Assembly (NCBI GenBank): GCA_943704415.1
Contig: CALSCO010000494.1
Coordinates: 1 to 14,661 of the forward strand
Direction: 5' to 3'
Length of the DNA stretch: 14,661 nucleotides
Source: Parvularia atlantis
Lineage: Eukaryota > Opisthokonta > Rotosphaerida
The notes beneath the pieces are model-generated. The model had not been told where the DNA came from, did not search any database, and was given only the letters and a program-made list of their open reading frames with translations. The position numbers and the translations under genes were made by a program. This document shows positions 1-8,012 of this stretch, piece by piece; position 1 is the stretch's first letter; the number at the start of each line of letters is the position of its first letter.

Positions 1-835
1 GCCGCACCAGCACGGTCCATGTCCTGCGACCCGACCGAGCTGACTGTCTCTTTTGACACAGACCTGGGTATGCTGCCTCCCCTGCGACGCGTGAGCCACA
101 GCGGGCGGGCGCGGGCGTCGGCGCGCTTGTACGCACTCCTGCACGGAATGCATCGACTCGGATTTATGCAGGCGCGTGGCGTCGGTCACATCGGTGGTGA
201 TCGCTGTGCGCGCGGGCATGAGGCGCCGCGCGGCACCGACGCGCCAGAAGAAGACGCACACTTGACGTGGGTGAAGTTGGACGGCCCGCTGATCACAAAC
301 TTGTTCTTTAGCTCCGGCCGCTTCTCCGGCTTCTTGATGCCGACGAGGGCCGACACTGGCGGGCGCACGAGCGCGGCCGTGAGCGCGCGCGCGTGCAGTT
401 CGCTGCCGACCGCACGCACTGCGCTTGGTCCACGACCCCTTGACCGCCCCGGCCTCGTCCTTGGCCGGCTCCTTGCCCGCGCTGGCCAGGTTCGTGTTGC
501 TCGTACTGTTGCTCATCGGCGGCCTGGCGTTGCTGCTGCTGCTGCTGCTGCTGCTGCTATTGCTGTTGCCCGCGCCCGCTGCGGGCGACGGTGGCGACGG
601 CGACGACGACGGCGCGCGGCCGAGCACGAGCGACCCCGTCTTGCCCGCGGGCGGCTTGGCGACGGACGCGGGCCCGGACGCGGGTGGGGCCGGCGGTCCG
701 CCCCCGCCGGCGCCCCCGGACGACACGACGCCGTCGATGCTGTCCTCGTCCGTGTCGTCGAAGCTGATGACGGCTGCGCGGCGCGTGAGGCGACAACACG
801 CGCGGCTTGGGTGACACACCTCGCAGCTTGGCCAT
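1..835 (-). CDS. CRIB-motif (Rho/Rac/Cdc42-binding) protein, 3' end outside window
   Basis: Five inferred exons read on the minus strand: 835-820, 773-420, 355-260, 203-137 and 81-1. Donors are GTGCGT three times and GTGTGT once, and every acceptor is CAG. They give 204 residues beginning MAKLRAVISFDD. Residues 1-123 are low complexity: an acidic start, then Gly/Pro/Ser-rich sequence with a polyserine run. A lysine-rich stretch follows, then residues 145-153 ISGPSNFTH. This fits the first part of the CRIB/PBD signature ISxPxxFxH, which in other proteins binds active Rac/Cdc42-type GTPases; a basic patch before CRIB is also usual. The second conserved His is Ser here (HVKS) and the following Gly is absent, so GTPase binding is inferred and may be weak. 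Whatever lies C-terminal (a PAK-like kinase domain, for example) is beyond the window. The start ATG (835-833) has A at -3 and G at +4. It overlaps the start region of the divergent lectin gene, leaving no separate promoter. Confidence 0.62.
532..558. repeat. (GCT)9 trinucleotide repeat
   Basis: Nine perfect GCT units on the plus strand, followed by imperfect units to about 570. On the minus strand they are AGC codons giving a polyserine run inside exon 2 of the CRIB-motif gene. The plus-strand reading would be polyleucine and is not taken as coding. Confidence 0.9.
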
Positions 836-836
836 G

Positions 837-2097
837 ATGGCTGTCGCGCGGTTTCAATCGGGCAAGATCTCGCTGATGACACTCGAGCGGCACCGGCGGC
901 CGGGCGCGGCCGTGTCGTGGAACGTGGGACGCGTGGATGTGTTTGTGCCGGCGGCGGCGGTGCCGGTGCGTGCTGCGCTCGGCGCGCGCGACTGCCAGAC
1001 GGCTGAGCAGCACCGGCGGCGCGCAGGGCAGGCCGCGGCCGTGCCTGCACGCGGTCATGGACCACGACGAGCGGCCTGGGGAGGGCCTGCGCGAGTTTGA
1101 GAGCCTCGGCGGCAATATGGCATCGCCCGTGTGCGCGCTCAGCTACTACCCGGGCACGATCTGGTGCTTCGCGCTCGGCGTCGACGGCGCGTGCTGGACG
1201 GCCTCGTTCATCGACAACACGCGCTGGTCGGCCTGGGAGAGCATCGGCGGCGAGCTGAGCGGGCCGCCCGTGGCCGTGTCGTGGATCAGCTTCCGTACGC
1301 TCACGGGCAGCGGGCGCGGCTGGTCGCTGACGCTGCTGTCACGCAGGCATCGACGTGTTTGCGCGCGGGCGCGGGGGCGACCTGCTGCACAAGTGGTGGG
1401 ACGGGACGCAGTGGCTGCCGGGGCAGCGGGCGTGGGAATCGCTCGGCGGGCGCCTGCCGAGCCCGCAGTTGTGCGCCGTGACGTGGGGCTACCCGCGGAT
1501 CGACGTGCTCGCGCCGGGCAACGACGGTGCGCTCTGGCACCGCGTGCACGACGACAAGGGCTGGCTGTCGTGGACGAGCCTGCAGGGCCAGCGCGTGGCG
1601 TCGGCAGACGCGGTCAGCTGGGAGGTCGGCCGGCTGGACGTGGTCGTGGCTTCGACCGAGGGCAAGGTGTTTCACCGCGCGCTCGCCAGCGCCGGCGGGT
1701 GGGGCCCCTGGACGCTCCTGGGCGGCGCGGCGACGTCGCGCGTGTGCATCGTGTCGATGGCCACGGGCCGGCTCGACCTTTTCATCTGCGGCGCGGACCG
1801 CGCGGGTGCGCCAGACGCCGGCACCGCTGACGTGGCACCACTGACGCGTGCTCGTGCGCGGACGCAGTGTACACGCGCACGTACACGTGGGCGCGCGGCG
1901 CGGGCTCGTGGAACCGCGAGGGCTGGGTGTCGCTGCGCGGCGCGATAGCAGGAGACCTCGCGGCCGTCAGCTATGGCAACGGGCACCTGAGCGTGGTCGG
2001 GCGCGGCGTCGACGGCTGCCTCTACCACCGCATGATGTTCGAGCACAAGTGGTGCAGCGCGTGGGAGCGTGTGTCGGCCGTCACCGTTGGGTATTGA
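837..2097 (+). CDS. PLL/DUF346-like seven-bladed beta-propeller lectin
   Basis: Four inferred exons: 837-965, 1027-1294, 1347-1805 and 1868-2097. Introns are 61, 52 and 62 nt, and each join restores a repeat (SWISF|RIDVFARG, for example). The 361-residue product is almost entirely seven repeats of about 45-50 residues with the pattern AVSW-x-x-GR(I/L)DVF...DGxLxH...WxxWxSLGG. This is characteristic of the PLL lectin/DUF346 propellers best known from bacteria, some of which bind fucose or O-methylated sugars through conserved Trp residues. No signal peptide or membrane segment is evident. The start is uncertain: ATG at 834 or 837 (good context at 837), or ATG at 876. The first two starts overlap the start codon of the divergent CRIB-motif gene, and the first repeat is less well formed, so the 5' end may be eroded or wrongly placed. 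The stop is followed by a more AT-rich 3' flank (2098-2250). Sugar specificity cannot be read from the sequence. Confidence 0.78.
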
Positions 2098-2251
2098 GTT
2101 ACCCCTGAGTACACTGGCAACTGCAGAGAAAACAACAAACGACAATTCACGTTCATTCTTCATTTCACCGTGAACGAGTCAACAGTCGTTCAAATCAGCG
2201 AACTGCGAGCCGCATGCACACAAAAAAACGCGCCGTGTCTCAGGGCTATAG

Positions 2252-3066
2252 GCCGTCCTCGAAGAGCCCGATGCGGGTCGGACACGCGCCGCCACGGACG
2301 CGAGCCTGGACGGCTGGGGCGCGCGACAGCGCCGGGCCCGTGGCCTCCCGACACGCCGAGGCGGATCAACCTGTTGGAACTGTGGGCAGTGCAGCGGGCG
2401 CTCGAGGCGCTGCAGCACGTGCTGCAGGGGTGCGCGGTGCTCCTGCACGTGGACTCGACGGTGGCGGGCGCGGCGCTGCGGCACGGCTCGCCGGTACCGG
2501 ATCTGCACGCGGCGGCGTCGGCCGTCTGGCGGCGCTGCGCGGACCTCAACGTGCACCTGGTCGACATCGTCTACATTCGGTCGAGTCTGAACCCCGCCGA
2601 CGCCCCGTCCCGCTCGCACGTGCCGCGGCCAATCCTGCGACCGCAGCTGGGCACGCCGCTCGACGACTGGGGCTTGCAGCCGGACACGGCCGCGCTGCTT
2701 GGACCGTTCACCGTGGACGCGTTCGCCTCTCCGGCCTCAGCCCTGTGCCCACTCTACTGGACGGACGCGTTCGCGGCGGACTGGGCCTACCATCATCTGC
2801 TACTGGTGCCGCCGCTCCGGCTCGTACACCGGGCGCTCGTGGCGTTCAAGTTATCCCAGACCCGCGCAACGGGCATGATCGTGGTCCCGGAGTGGCCCGC
2901 TCAGCCGTGGTGGCCGCTGCTCGGCGAGGTGGCGACACGCTGGGTGCGACTTTACCCGTGGGACCTGCGGACGGTCAACGGGTACGCGGAGCCTCTACTG
3001 CATCGGCACGCGGCGTTGTGGGCGGTCTACGTGGTCGGCTCGCGCACGATGGCTCCATGGGCGTGA
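2252..3066 (+). pseudogene. RNase H and C-terminal extension of DIRS-like polyprotein, truncated and frameshifted
   Basis: The first RNase H motif, TDASLDGWGA, is read from about 2294 in frame 2. The rest is in frame 1 from about 2332: GPWPP...INLLELWAV (catalytic Glu), then a central HVDSTVAG with Asp, and near the end LNPADAPSR. A frame change is therefore needed between about 2318 and 2335. After RNase H comes the extension typical of DIRS-like elements: FTVDAFASP...WTDAFAADWAYHHLLLVPP...VVPEWPAQPWWPLL. The upstream reverse transcriptase is missing. The ORF stops at 3064-3066 and overlaps the recombinase start by 10 nt, as expected for a compact element. Because the truncation and frame break are clear, I treat it as non-functional. 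Confidence 0.75.
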
Positions 3067-3947
3067 GTGGTCTCGATCGAGCGGCGGCTGGCTTGGTGGA
3101 TGCGGCGCTGGCCCCATCGACTCGGCGGGCGTACAACTCGGCGTGGACATCGTTTCTGTCGTTCTGCACAGCGTCTGGCCTCTGCCCCCTGCCGGCTTCA
3201 GTATTGACGATTGGCCGATGGCTCGCTGCGCGTGCGGTCGCGGGCAGTGGCGGCAGCGCTCGACGTGATTTGGCGGCCGTGCGGGACGCCCACATCGCTG
3301 CTCGCCTACCGGACCTGACTGGAGACCCGTGGCTGCAACGTCTGACTACGGGGTCCCTGCGTGTAGCCGCCCGCTCCCGTCCGCCTCGGCCCCCGCGTGC
3401 CGCCTTGTCGGCGTCGGCTGTGCAGCCGCTACTAATCCGACGCCGGCCTGATCGGTTTTCGAGCGTCTGATCGAGATGGTCGCGCCAGTGCTGGTCAGCT
3501 GAACGTCGCCCACATCGAGAGCCGCCAGTTCAGCCGCCCGGCGCATGAGCGCCAGCCCGACACTGATGAGGGTCGCATCGCGCAAGGCGATGATGTCGTG
3601 CTCGCTCCGAAGCAACTCTCACGGTCGATGTTTCTGTGGCACTCCTCCTGCGGCGGTGGCTCCGTGTGCGTCCGCGGCTCGCTGCACCGTCCGAGGGTGC
3701 TCTATTCGTCTCGGCCCAGGGCAGGCGCCTGTCGACCCCAGCGGTCGGCTCGATTGTCAAGCGCGCAGCAACCCTGGCGGGCCTGCAGGGCCATTACTCG
3801 GCGCACTCCTTGCGCATCGGCGGTGCATCGGCAGCCCTGGCGGCGGGCGCCTCACTCGCCCAGATCCAAGCAGTCGGCGGCTGGTCATCAGACGCGGTGC
3901 GGCGCTACCTGCGCCCAAGTCTTGCGGCGTCAAGCGGCGGGCTCTGA
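3057..3947 (+). pseudogene. DIRS-like tyrosine recombinase with internally inverted segment
   Basis: ATG at 3057 opens MGVSGLDRAAAG, followed by a SAM-like core-binding domain (STRRAYNSAWTSFLSFC...). On the plus strand this frame stops at 3468-3470. The C-terminal catalytic half resumes in the same frame from 3621: ALLLRRWL...HSLRIGGA (HxxR), GGWSS (Trp in place of the second His) and RRYLRP (nucleophilic Tyr), with the stop at 3945-3947. The missing middle, including catalytic Arg (ALMRRAAELAAL) and Lys (RRSKTDQ), lies on the minus strand at about 3433-3620. In its present orientation the gene cannot make an intact recombinase. Apart from the inversion the frame is open from 3057 to 3947 (891 nt), so the break looks recent or selectively maintained. 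Confidence 0.88.
3433..3620 (-). other. Inverted internal segment of the recombinase gene
   Basis: Read on the minus strand, this roughly 188-bp block has an open frame encoding the central catalytic part of a tyrosine recombinase: HDIIALRDATLISVGLALM, then RRAAELAALDVGDV, then ISIRRSKTDQAGVG. It lies exactly where that part is missing from the plus-strand gene. Codon phase matches at both joins for boundaries near 3432/3433 and 3620/3621; a few bases of uncertainty remain. I see no obvious inverted repeats at the two boundaries. Confidence 0.88.
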
Positions 3948-4033
3948 CCTCTTTCTTCTTCCGCTTTCGCGTTTCTCTGCTCTCGTGGTGGTCCGAGTGG
4001 GCATCGGACACTGAAACGTAAATGTTGTTCACT

Positions 4034-4050
4034 GTCGGGTGTTGCCCGAC
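4034..4050. repeat. Perfect 6-bp hairpin near retroelement end
   Basis: GTCGGG and CCCGAC are separated by five bases (TGTTG). The hairpin lies 87 bp after the recombinase stop. It could belong to the retroelement's 3' end; no matching copy was seen on the left side. Confidence 0.4.
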
Positions 4051-4455
4051 GATCGATCGACCGAATGCAAACGGGGGCCACGCCTCGCCCCTTTCACCGC
4101 GCCCGTGCGCGTCACCAGGGGGGTTGCACACACGCACTCACTCCTTTCCAGCGATGCATCGGGGCAAGGGCCTCGGTCGGACGGCGGGCGCTGCCGACCG
4201 ATCCAGGCCTGGGCGCGGGCAGCTTGAAGGGGGGCGCACTGGCAGCAAGCTAAAACACTGACGAAACGCCGCGTCTCGTCATTTTGCGTCGTCGCGCTCT
4301 CGTGCTGTCGCCGCCCGTCGTGCTGTCGCGTGTCTCGCCGCGCGCCTCGCCGCTGCACCGCGCTCACGTGCGCGCCTCGCGTGCAAATCAGCGCATGATC
4401 GCGCCGTGATCGTACCGCCTGGCAACGCTCGCACGGTGATCCGTTCCCACCACGC

Positions 4456-5184
4456 TTTCCCGCTCGTTTGGCGCGGGCCGCACGCGTGATCGCTCTGCCG
4501 CCCTTCTCACCGTTCAGGCCGCAAAGGGGGGTCGCCCGGCAGAGCTGGCCGCGCGACTGCGCGCCTGGACCCACGGCCTGGGTCTCTGGCAAGGGCCTTT
4601 CTGGTTGCGTTTTTCCCATGGTTTGGCGCGCATTTGTCCAGCTGTCTTTTTCCACCACCCCTCCCACCACCGTGCCCGCGACGCCGCGCGCGCGCCGGGC
4701 CGCTGATGTCGCGCGCTGCCGCCGCCGCCACCCGACCGCCGCCGCCGCCTCGTGCGCGCCGCGTGCCGCACGCACGCTGTTGACACGCGCGTCACGCTTT
4801 CGCCGCGCAACGTGCCCGCAGCGAGATAAACACCTCGCTGCGGCCGGCCGGGCCTCTCTCTACGTGCGCGCGCGCCCGCCCCAGCGCGGCCGGCCCCTCG
4901 CTTTGCACTCTATCTTGCGCGGGCTGTCGGCCCGGAGGGGGCGTGCGGGCGTGGCGTGGTCGGCCCTGCTGCTCCTTTCGCGCGGGCCGCACGCGGCCCT
5001 CCTGATTTCTCATGCTGTCGCACCTGCGGGTGCACCGGCTGCGCGTGACGCGCAACGGCCGGGTCCTGCCCGCGCCGGGGCCCTTCTCCCCCCCCTGTGA
5101 CACAAGATCACCACCGCCGCTGCCGGGAGTTTGGCGCGCTTTTGGACACGCGGTCGGCGTGGGACGCCCCCCCCCCTTTCCCGC
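4456..5184 (+). promoter_or_regulatory. Cluster of six E2F-type TTTSSCGC motifs
   Basis: Matches to TTTSSCGC, all on the plus strand, lie at 4456-4463, 4467-4474, 4622-4629, 4976-4983, 5130-5137 and 5177-5184. The first two are three bases apart. Two pairs share longer context: 4467-4486 and 4976-4995 differ at one base in 20, and 4622 and 5130 share TTTGGCGCGC followed by a TTTG after one variable base. The cluster lies upstream of the UBL-AN1 gene (ATG at 5642). That it binds E2F/DP is inference from the known consensus. Confidence 0.45.
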
Positions 5185-5641
5185 GGCCTCGCGTGGCACA
5201 CACGCGCCCTGAAATCACGCCCCGCACGACGCGCGCCTGGACCACCGCCACCTTATGCCTACCCCTCCGCCTCCGCCACTCTATCGCTGAGCACATTGGG
5301 CACTGATACGGCCTGGCCGCGCGGCCTCGGCCAGGGGGCGCGGTGCATGAGCGCGCTCGGCCGCCCGAATCACCCCGCGCACGCCCTCCTATCCGCACCC
5401 CTTCACCAGCGCGGTGTCGCGCGCGGGGAGTTTGCGGCCAGGCCCTGCGCCGTTTGCTTCGGCAGCCACCTCTGCGCCTCCTTGCACCGCCACCCGCTCC
5501 GCCGGTCTGTGATGGTCCCTCACTCTGCGCACGCCCGCAGGCAGTCACGCGCCACGCGTTCCCCCCCGCCGCCGGCCCGAAGCCCCACTCCGACGCCTCG
5601 CGCCCTGCGTCCCGCGAGCGAGCCCGCACCCTGCACTCACC

Positions 5642-7790
5642 ATGAAGAAGCCGTCCACACCGCCGTCACCGACACGGGCCCGCAGCCAGGCGCAGCCGAC
5701 GCAGCCCGCCATCACCGCCAGCCCGCCCGCGCCCTTCACCGCGCCGGTCGAGGCCGCCGACACCGTCACCGCGCCGCAGGACGGCGCCGCGGCCGCGGCC
5801 GCGGCCACCGCCGCCCCGCCAGCAGGTGCGACACGTTTGAGAATGCCCGGCGGGCCCGGGGGTGTCGCGGTGAACAACAGAGGCCTGATCACCGGCGCGC
5901 GGCGCAGGCGCGAGTGCATGCGACCGCGACACCCTCACGCTCACCGTCACCACGCTCCTCGGCGCGCAGTATGAGCTTAAGGTGCACGCGGGCGTGGCCC
6001 CCCACCCACTCCGTTCGCTCTCGCTCAACGCACGCACACAGGCCAAGCGCACCGACACCCTCGTCGACCTGCGGCAGCTCGTCGCGCGCGCCTCGCGCCT
6101 CGGCCCCGCCGAGCAGCAGCTGGTCTACGCGGGCGTCGACCTGGCCGAGTGCTCGCCTGGCCTGACCCTCGCCGAGCTCGGCCTTTACTCGGGCGCGACC
6201 CTGCGCCTCGCCGCGGCCCTGCGCGCCGGACCGAGCGCGCGCCGCAAGCAGCCCGTGCCCGAGATCTCCCAGAGCGTCCTCACCGAGTGCCTGCGCCGGC
6301 TCACTCACGAGCAGTACACAACCCTCGTCGTGCGGCAGCAGCCCATCAAGCTCGTCACCTTCGTCGGCGAGCAGATGGTCGAGTTCACCGTCGTGCCGTA
6401 CCGTGATCAGCCTGGCGCCGCCACCGCCGCGTCCGGAGGCGCACCGCGCACCGCGCCGCCCGCACGGCCCCTCTCAGCCCCCGCGAGCACCGGGACGCTC
6501 GCACCCGCACCCGCACCCGTCGCCGCGGTCCGCACCGCGCCGCAACCCGCCGCCCCGGCCGTGCGCGCCCCGCAGGCTGTCGCCGGCGACGCGAACGGGC
6601 AGCCGCAGCAGCTGCACCGGCCGCGACCCACGTCTCAACCCCTCCTGCAGCAGCACCAACAGCACACCCACCACCACGTTCATCGTCATCATCATCAACT
6701 TCACCAGCACCAGCACCAGCACCAGCACCCGCACCCGCACCAGCATCCTGTAGACCAGCACGCTTCCGCCGCCCGGCCGACGCTCCACCAGCCCGTGCCC
6801 GTCAAGCACTACCCGCGGCTGTCGACGCAGCGCCCGGCCGTACCCGAGCTCGTCATGCTCTCGAACGCGTCCACGCAGGTTGTCCCGCCGCCGCTCGTGC
6901 CCGAGCCGCCCCTGGGCTCGGCCGCCTCGACCGCGCACTCGCCCCTCAACGGCTTTGTCGCGCCGGTTGTGCCGTTCCGCCTGCCGCCCGTCTCGAGCAT
7001 CATCGGGTCGGCCGCCTCGGCGTCGCGTCCCGGGTCGGAGGAGGGCCCCGCCATGGCCGCATCGCCCGCCCCGCCCGTCTCCAAGCTCGCGCAGCGCCGT
7101 TCGCAGCGCCTGCTCGGCCGCAAGGCCGCAGGGACGACCGAGCCAGCCCGCTTCCCGCAGCCGCAGCCCCAGCCGCAGCCGCAGCCTCAGCCCCAGCAAC
7201 AGCTCGCGCCGCTTACGACTGCGACCAAGCGCGTGCTCGAGCAGCCGCAGGGCGGTGCGGGCGAGGACGACGACCTGGCCGTGGCGCACATGTCGAACGA
7301 GGACTTCACGCGCATGGTCGAGGAGAAGTGGACGCAGATGAAGACGAGCAACCTGCGTCTCAAGATGATGATCGTGCAGGAGCAGCTGCGCAACAAGCGT
7401 CTGCGGCGCGAGGAGTCGGCGGTCTGCGAGCTCGCGCGCACGGCCAACGTCGAGATGGACGCGGCGACCGCGCCCGCACCGCCCAGCGCGCCGGCACGCG
7501 TTCCTGAGCCCGCGCCCGCGCCGGCGCCTGCGCCCGCACCAGAGCCCATGTCGACATCGGCGTCTGCGAACGCGGCCACGACCGCGACCGGTGCCGCGCC
7601 CGCCCGCTGCGCCCACGCCCGCTGCAGCCGCAAGCTTGGCCTCCTCGGCGGCTTCCGGTGCCGGTGCCAGCGCACGTTCTGCACGGCCCATCGCCAGTCC
7701 TTCGAGCACGACTGTGCGTTCGACTTCCGCGAGCTCGGGCGCCAACAGCTCATCCTGGCCAACCCGGCGCTTCATGCACCCAAAATTTGA
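5642..7790 (+). CDS. ZFAND4-type protein: N-terminal ubiquitin-like domain, C-terminal AN1 zinc finger
   Basis: Three inferred exons (5642-5825, 5908-5981, 6042-7790) encode 668 residues; human ZFAND4 has the same domain order and similar size. ATG 5642 has the context CACCATGA. Residues 1-65 are Pro/Ala-rich. A ubiquitin-like beta-grasp spans about 69-145 (LTLTVTTLLG...TLVDLRQLV...PAEQQLVYAG...LAELGLYSGATLRL) and lacks a usable C-terminal Gly-Gly. A long disordered middle holds His/Gln repeats (6645-6749) and Pro-Gln repeats (7155-7202). A charged, probably helical stretch follows (MSNEDFTRMVEEKW...LRNKRLRREE). Residues 609-644 form AN1: C-x4-C-x11-C-x-C-x4-C-x2-H-x5-H-x-C, followed by FRELGRQQLILANPAL, which resembles the conserved tail after AN1 in ZFAND4. 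AN1 proteins generally act in ubiquitin/proteasome biology; the precise role is unknown. Intron 2 (60 nt) is in frame without a stop. Confidence 0.87.
6645..7202 (+). repeat. His/Gln and Pro/Gln codon repeats within the UBL-AN1 gene
   Basis: Two coding low-complexity tracts. At 6645-6749 CAC/CAG/CAT codons include four CACCAG hexamers from 6702, giving His- and Gln-rich sequence. At 7155-7202 a CCG-CAG type hexamer gives six Pro-Gln dipeptides and extra Gln. Both are in frame and likely length-variable; the sequence between them is ordinary disordered coding sequence. Confidence 0.85.
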
Positions 7791-7837
7791 CGTTCGGTGC
7801 TTGCAAAACCTCCCTCTCACCGACGCATCCGCAGCCT

Positions 7838-7841
<4 letters not shown>

Positions 7842-7899
<58 letters not shown>

Positions 7900-7933
7900 A
7901 CTCACACCACACACACACACACACACCACACAC
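7842..7933. repeat. (CA)n microsatellite
   Basis: An uninterrupted CA/AC run from 7842 to 7898, followed by interrupted CA repeats to about 7933. It occupies much of the 222 bp between the UBL-AN1 stop and the next start codon, so it lies in a 3' UTR, a promoter, or both. Confidence 0.97.
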
Positions 7934-8012
7934 CCTTTGTTGAAGCGGCCGCGCCGCCTTTCTTGTTCTTGTTGCTTTGCCTTGAAGACAGCACAGCTTC
8001 AACCGGCGCAAC

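Larger units (their letters stand above)
2252..3947 (+). mobile_element. 5'-truncated DIRS-like (tyrosine-recombinase) retroelement remnant
   Basis: The order RNase H, C-terminal extension, then tyrosine recombinase is that of DIRS/Ngaro-type retroelements, which integrate with a recombinase instead of a DDE integrase. No reverse transcriptase palm (YxDD region) is present. Recognisable sequence begins only just before the first RNase H aspartate, after an in-frame stop at 2249-2251, so the copy is 5' truncated. Neither inverted terminal repeats nor split direct repeats were found around 2098-2260 or 3948-4260, so the true ends are unknown and the boundaries given are only those of recognisable protein sequence. 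It sits between the lectin gene and the upstream region of the UBL-AN1 gene and is probably inactive. Confidence 0.82.
3948..5641. other. Gene-free, C-rich intergenic/upstream region
   Basis: No convincing coding sequence was found in 1.7 kb. Reading frames here are long only because of GC content, and they lack recognisable domains or the local splice-site pattern. The stretch holds a small hairpin (4034-4050), six TTTSSCGC motifs (4456-5184), C runs (10 C at 5167-5176) and a fairly pyrimidine-rich approach to the ATG at 5642. At 5519-5540 a CTCAC 15 nt before a CAG resembles the 3' end of local introns, so the UBL-AN1 gene may have a spliced 5' UTR; I could not fix the donor. The 3' end of the retroelement may extend some way into the left part. 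Confidence 0.6.

Noticed and set aside
425-814. Plus-strand reading frame with a polyleucine stretch that looks like a membrane segment
   Set aside because: It is the reverse of the polyserine-encoding (AGC)n tract of the minus-strand gene, whose frames join through consistent splice sites; no domain is recognisable on the plus strand.
2130-2200. Short inverted repeats (GAACGA/TCGTTC and CGTTCA/TGAACG) considered as retroelement termini
   Set aside because: Stems are only 6 bp and no matching sequence occurs downstream of the recombinase, so they cannot be assigned as element ends.
4029-5100. Long open frames on both strands in the intergenic region (for example 4029-4775 minus and 4468-5100 plus)
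   Set aside because: No recognisable domain, atypical composition, mutual overlap, and long frames are expected by chance at this GC content.
6474-7901. 475-residue open frame on the minus strand opposite the UBL-AN1 gene
   Set aside because: Arg-rich antisense shadow of a GC-rich coding exon; the plus strand has clear UBL and AN1 domains and the minus frame has none.
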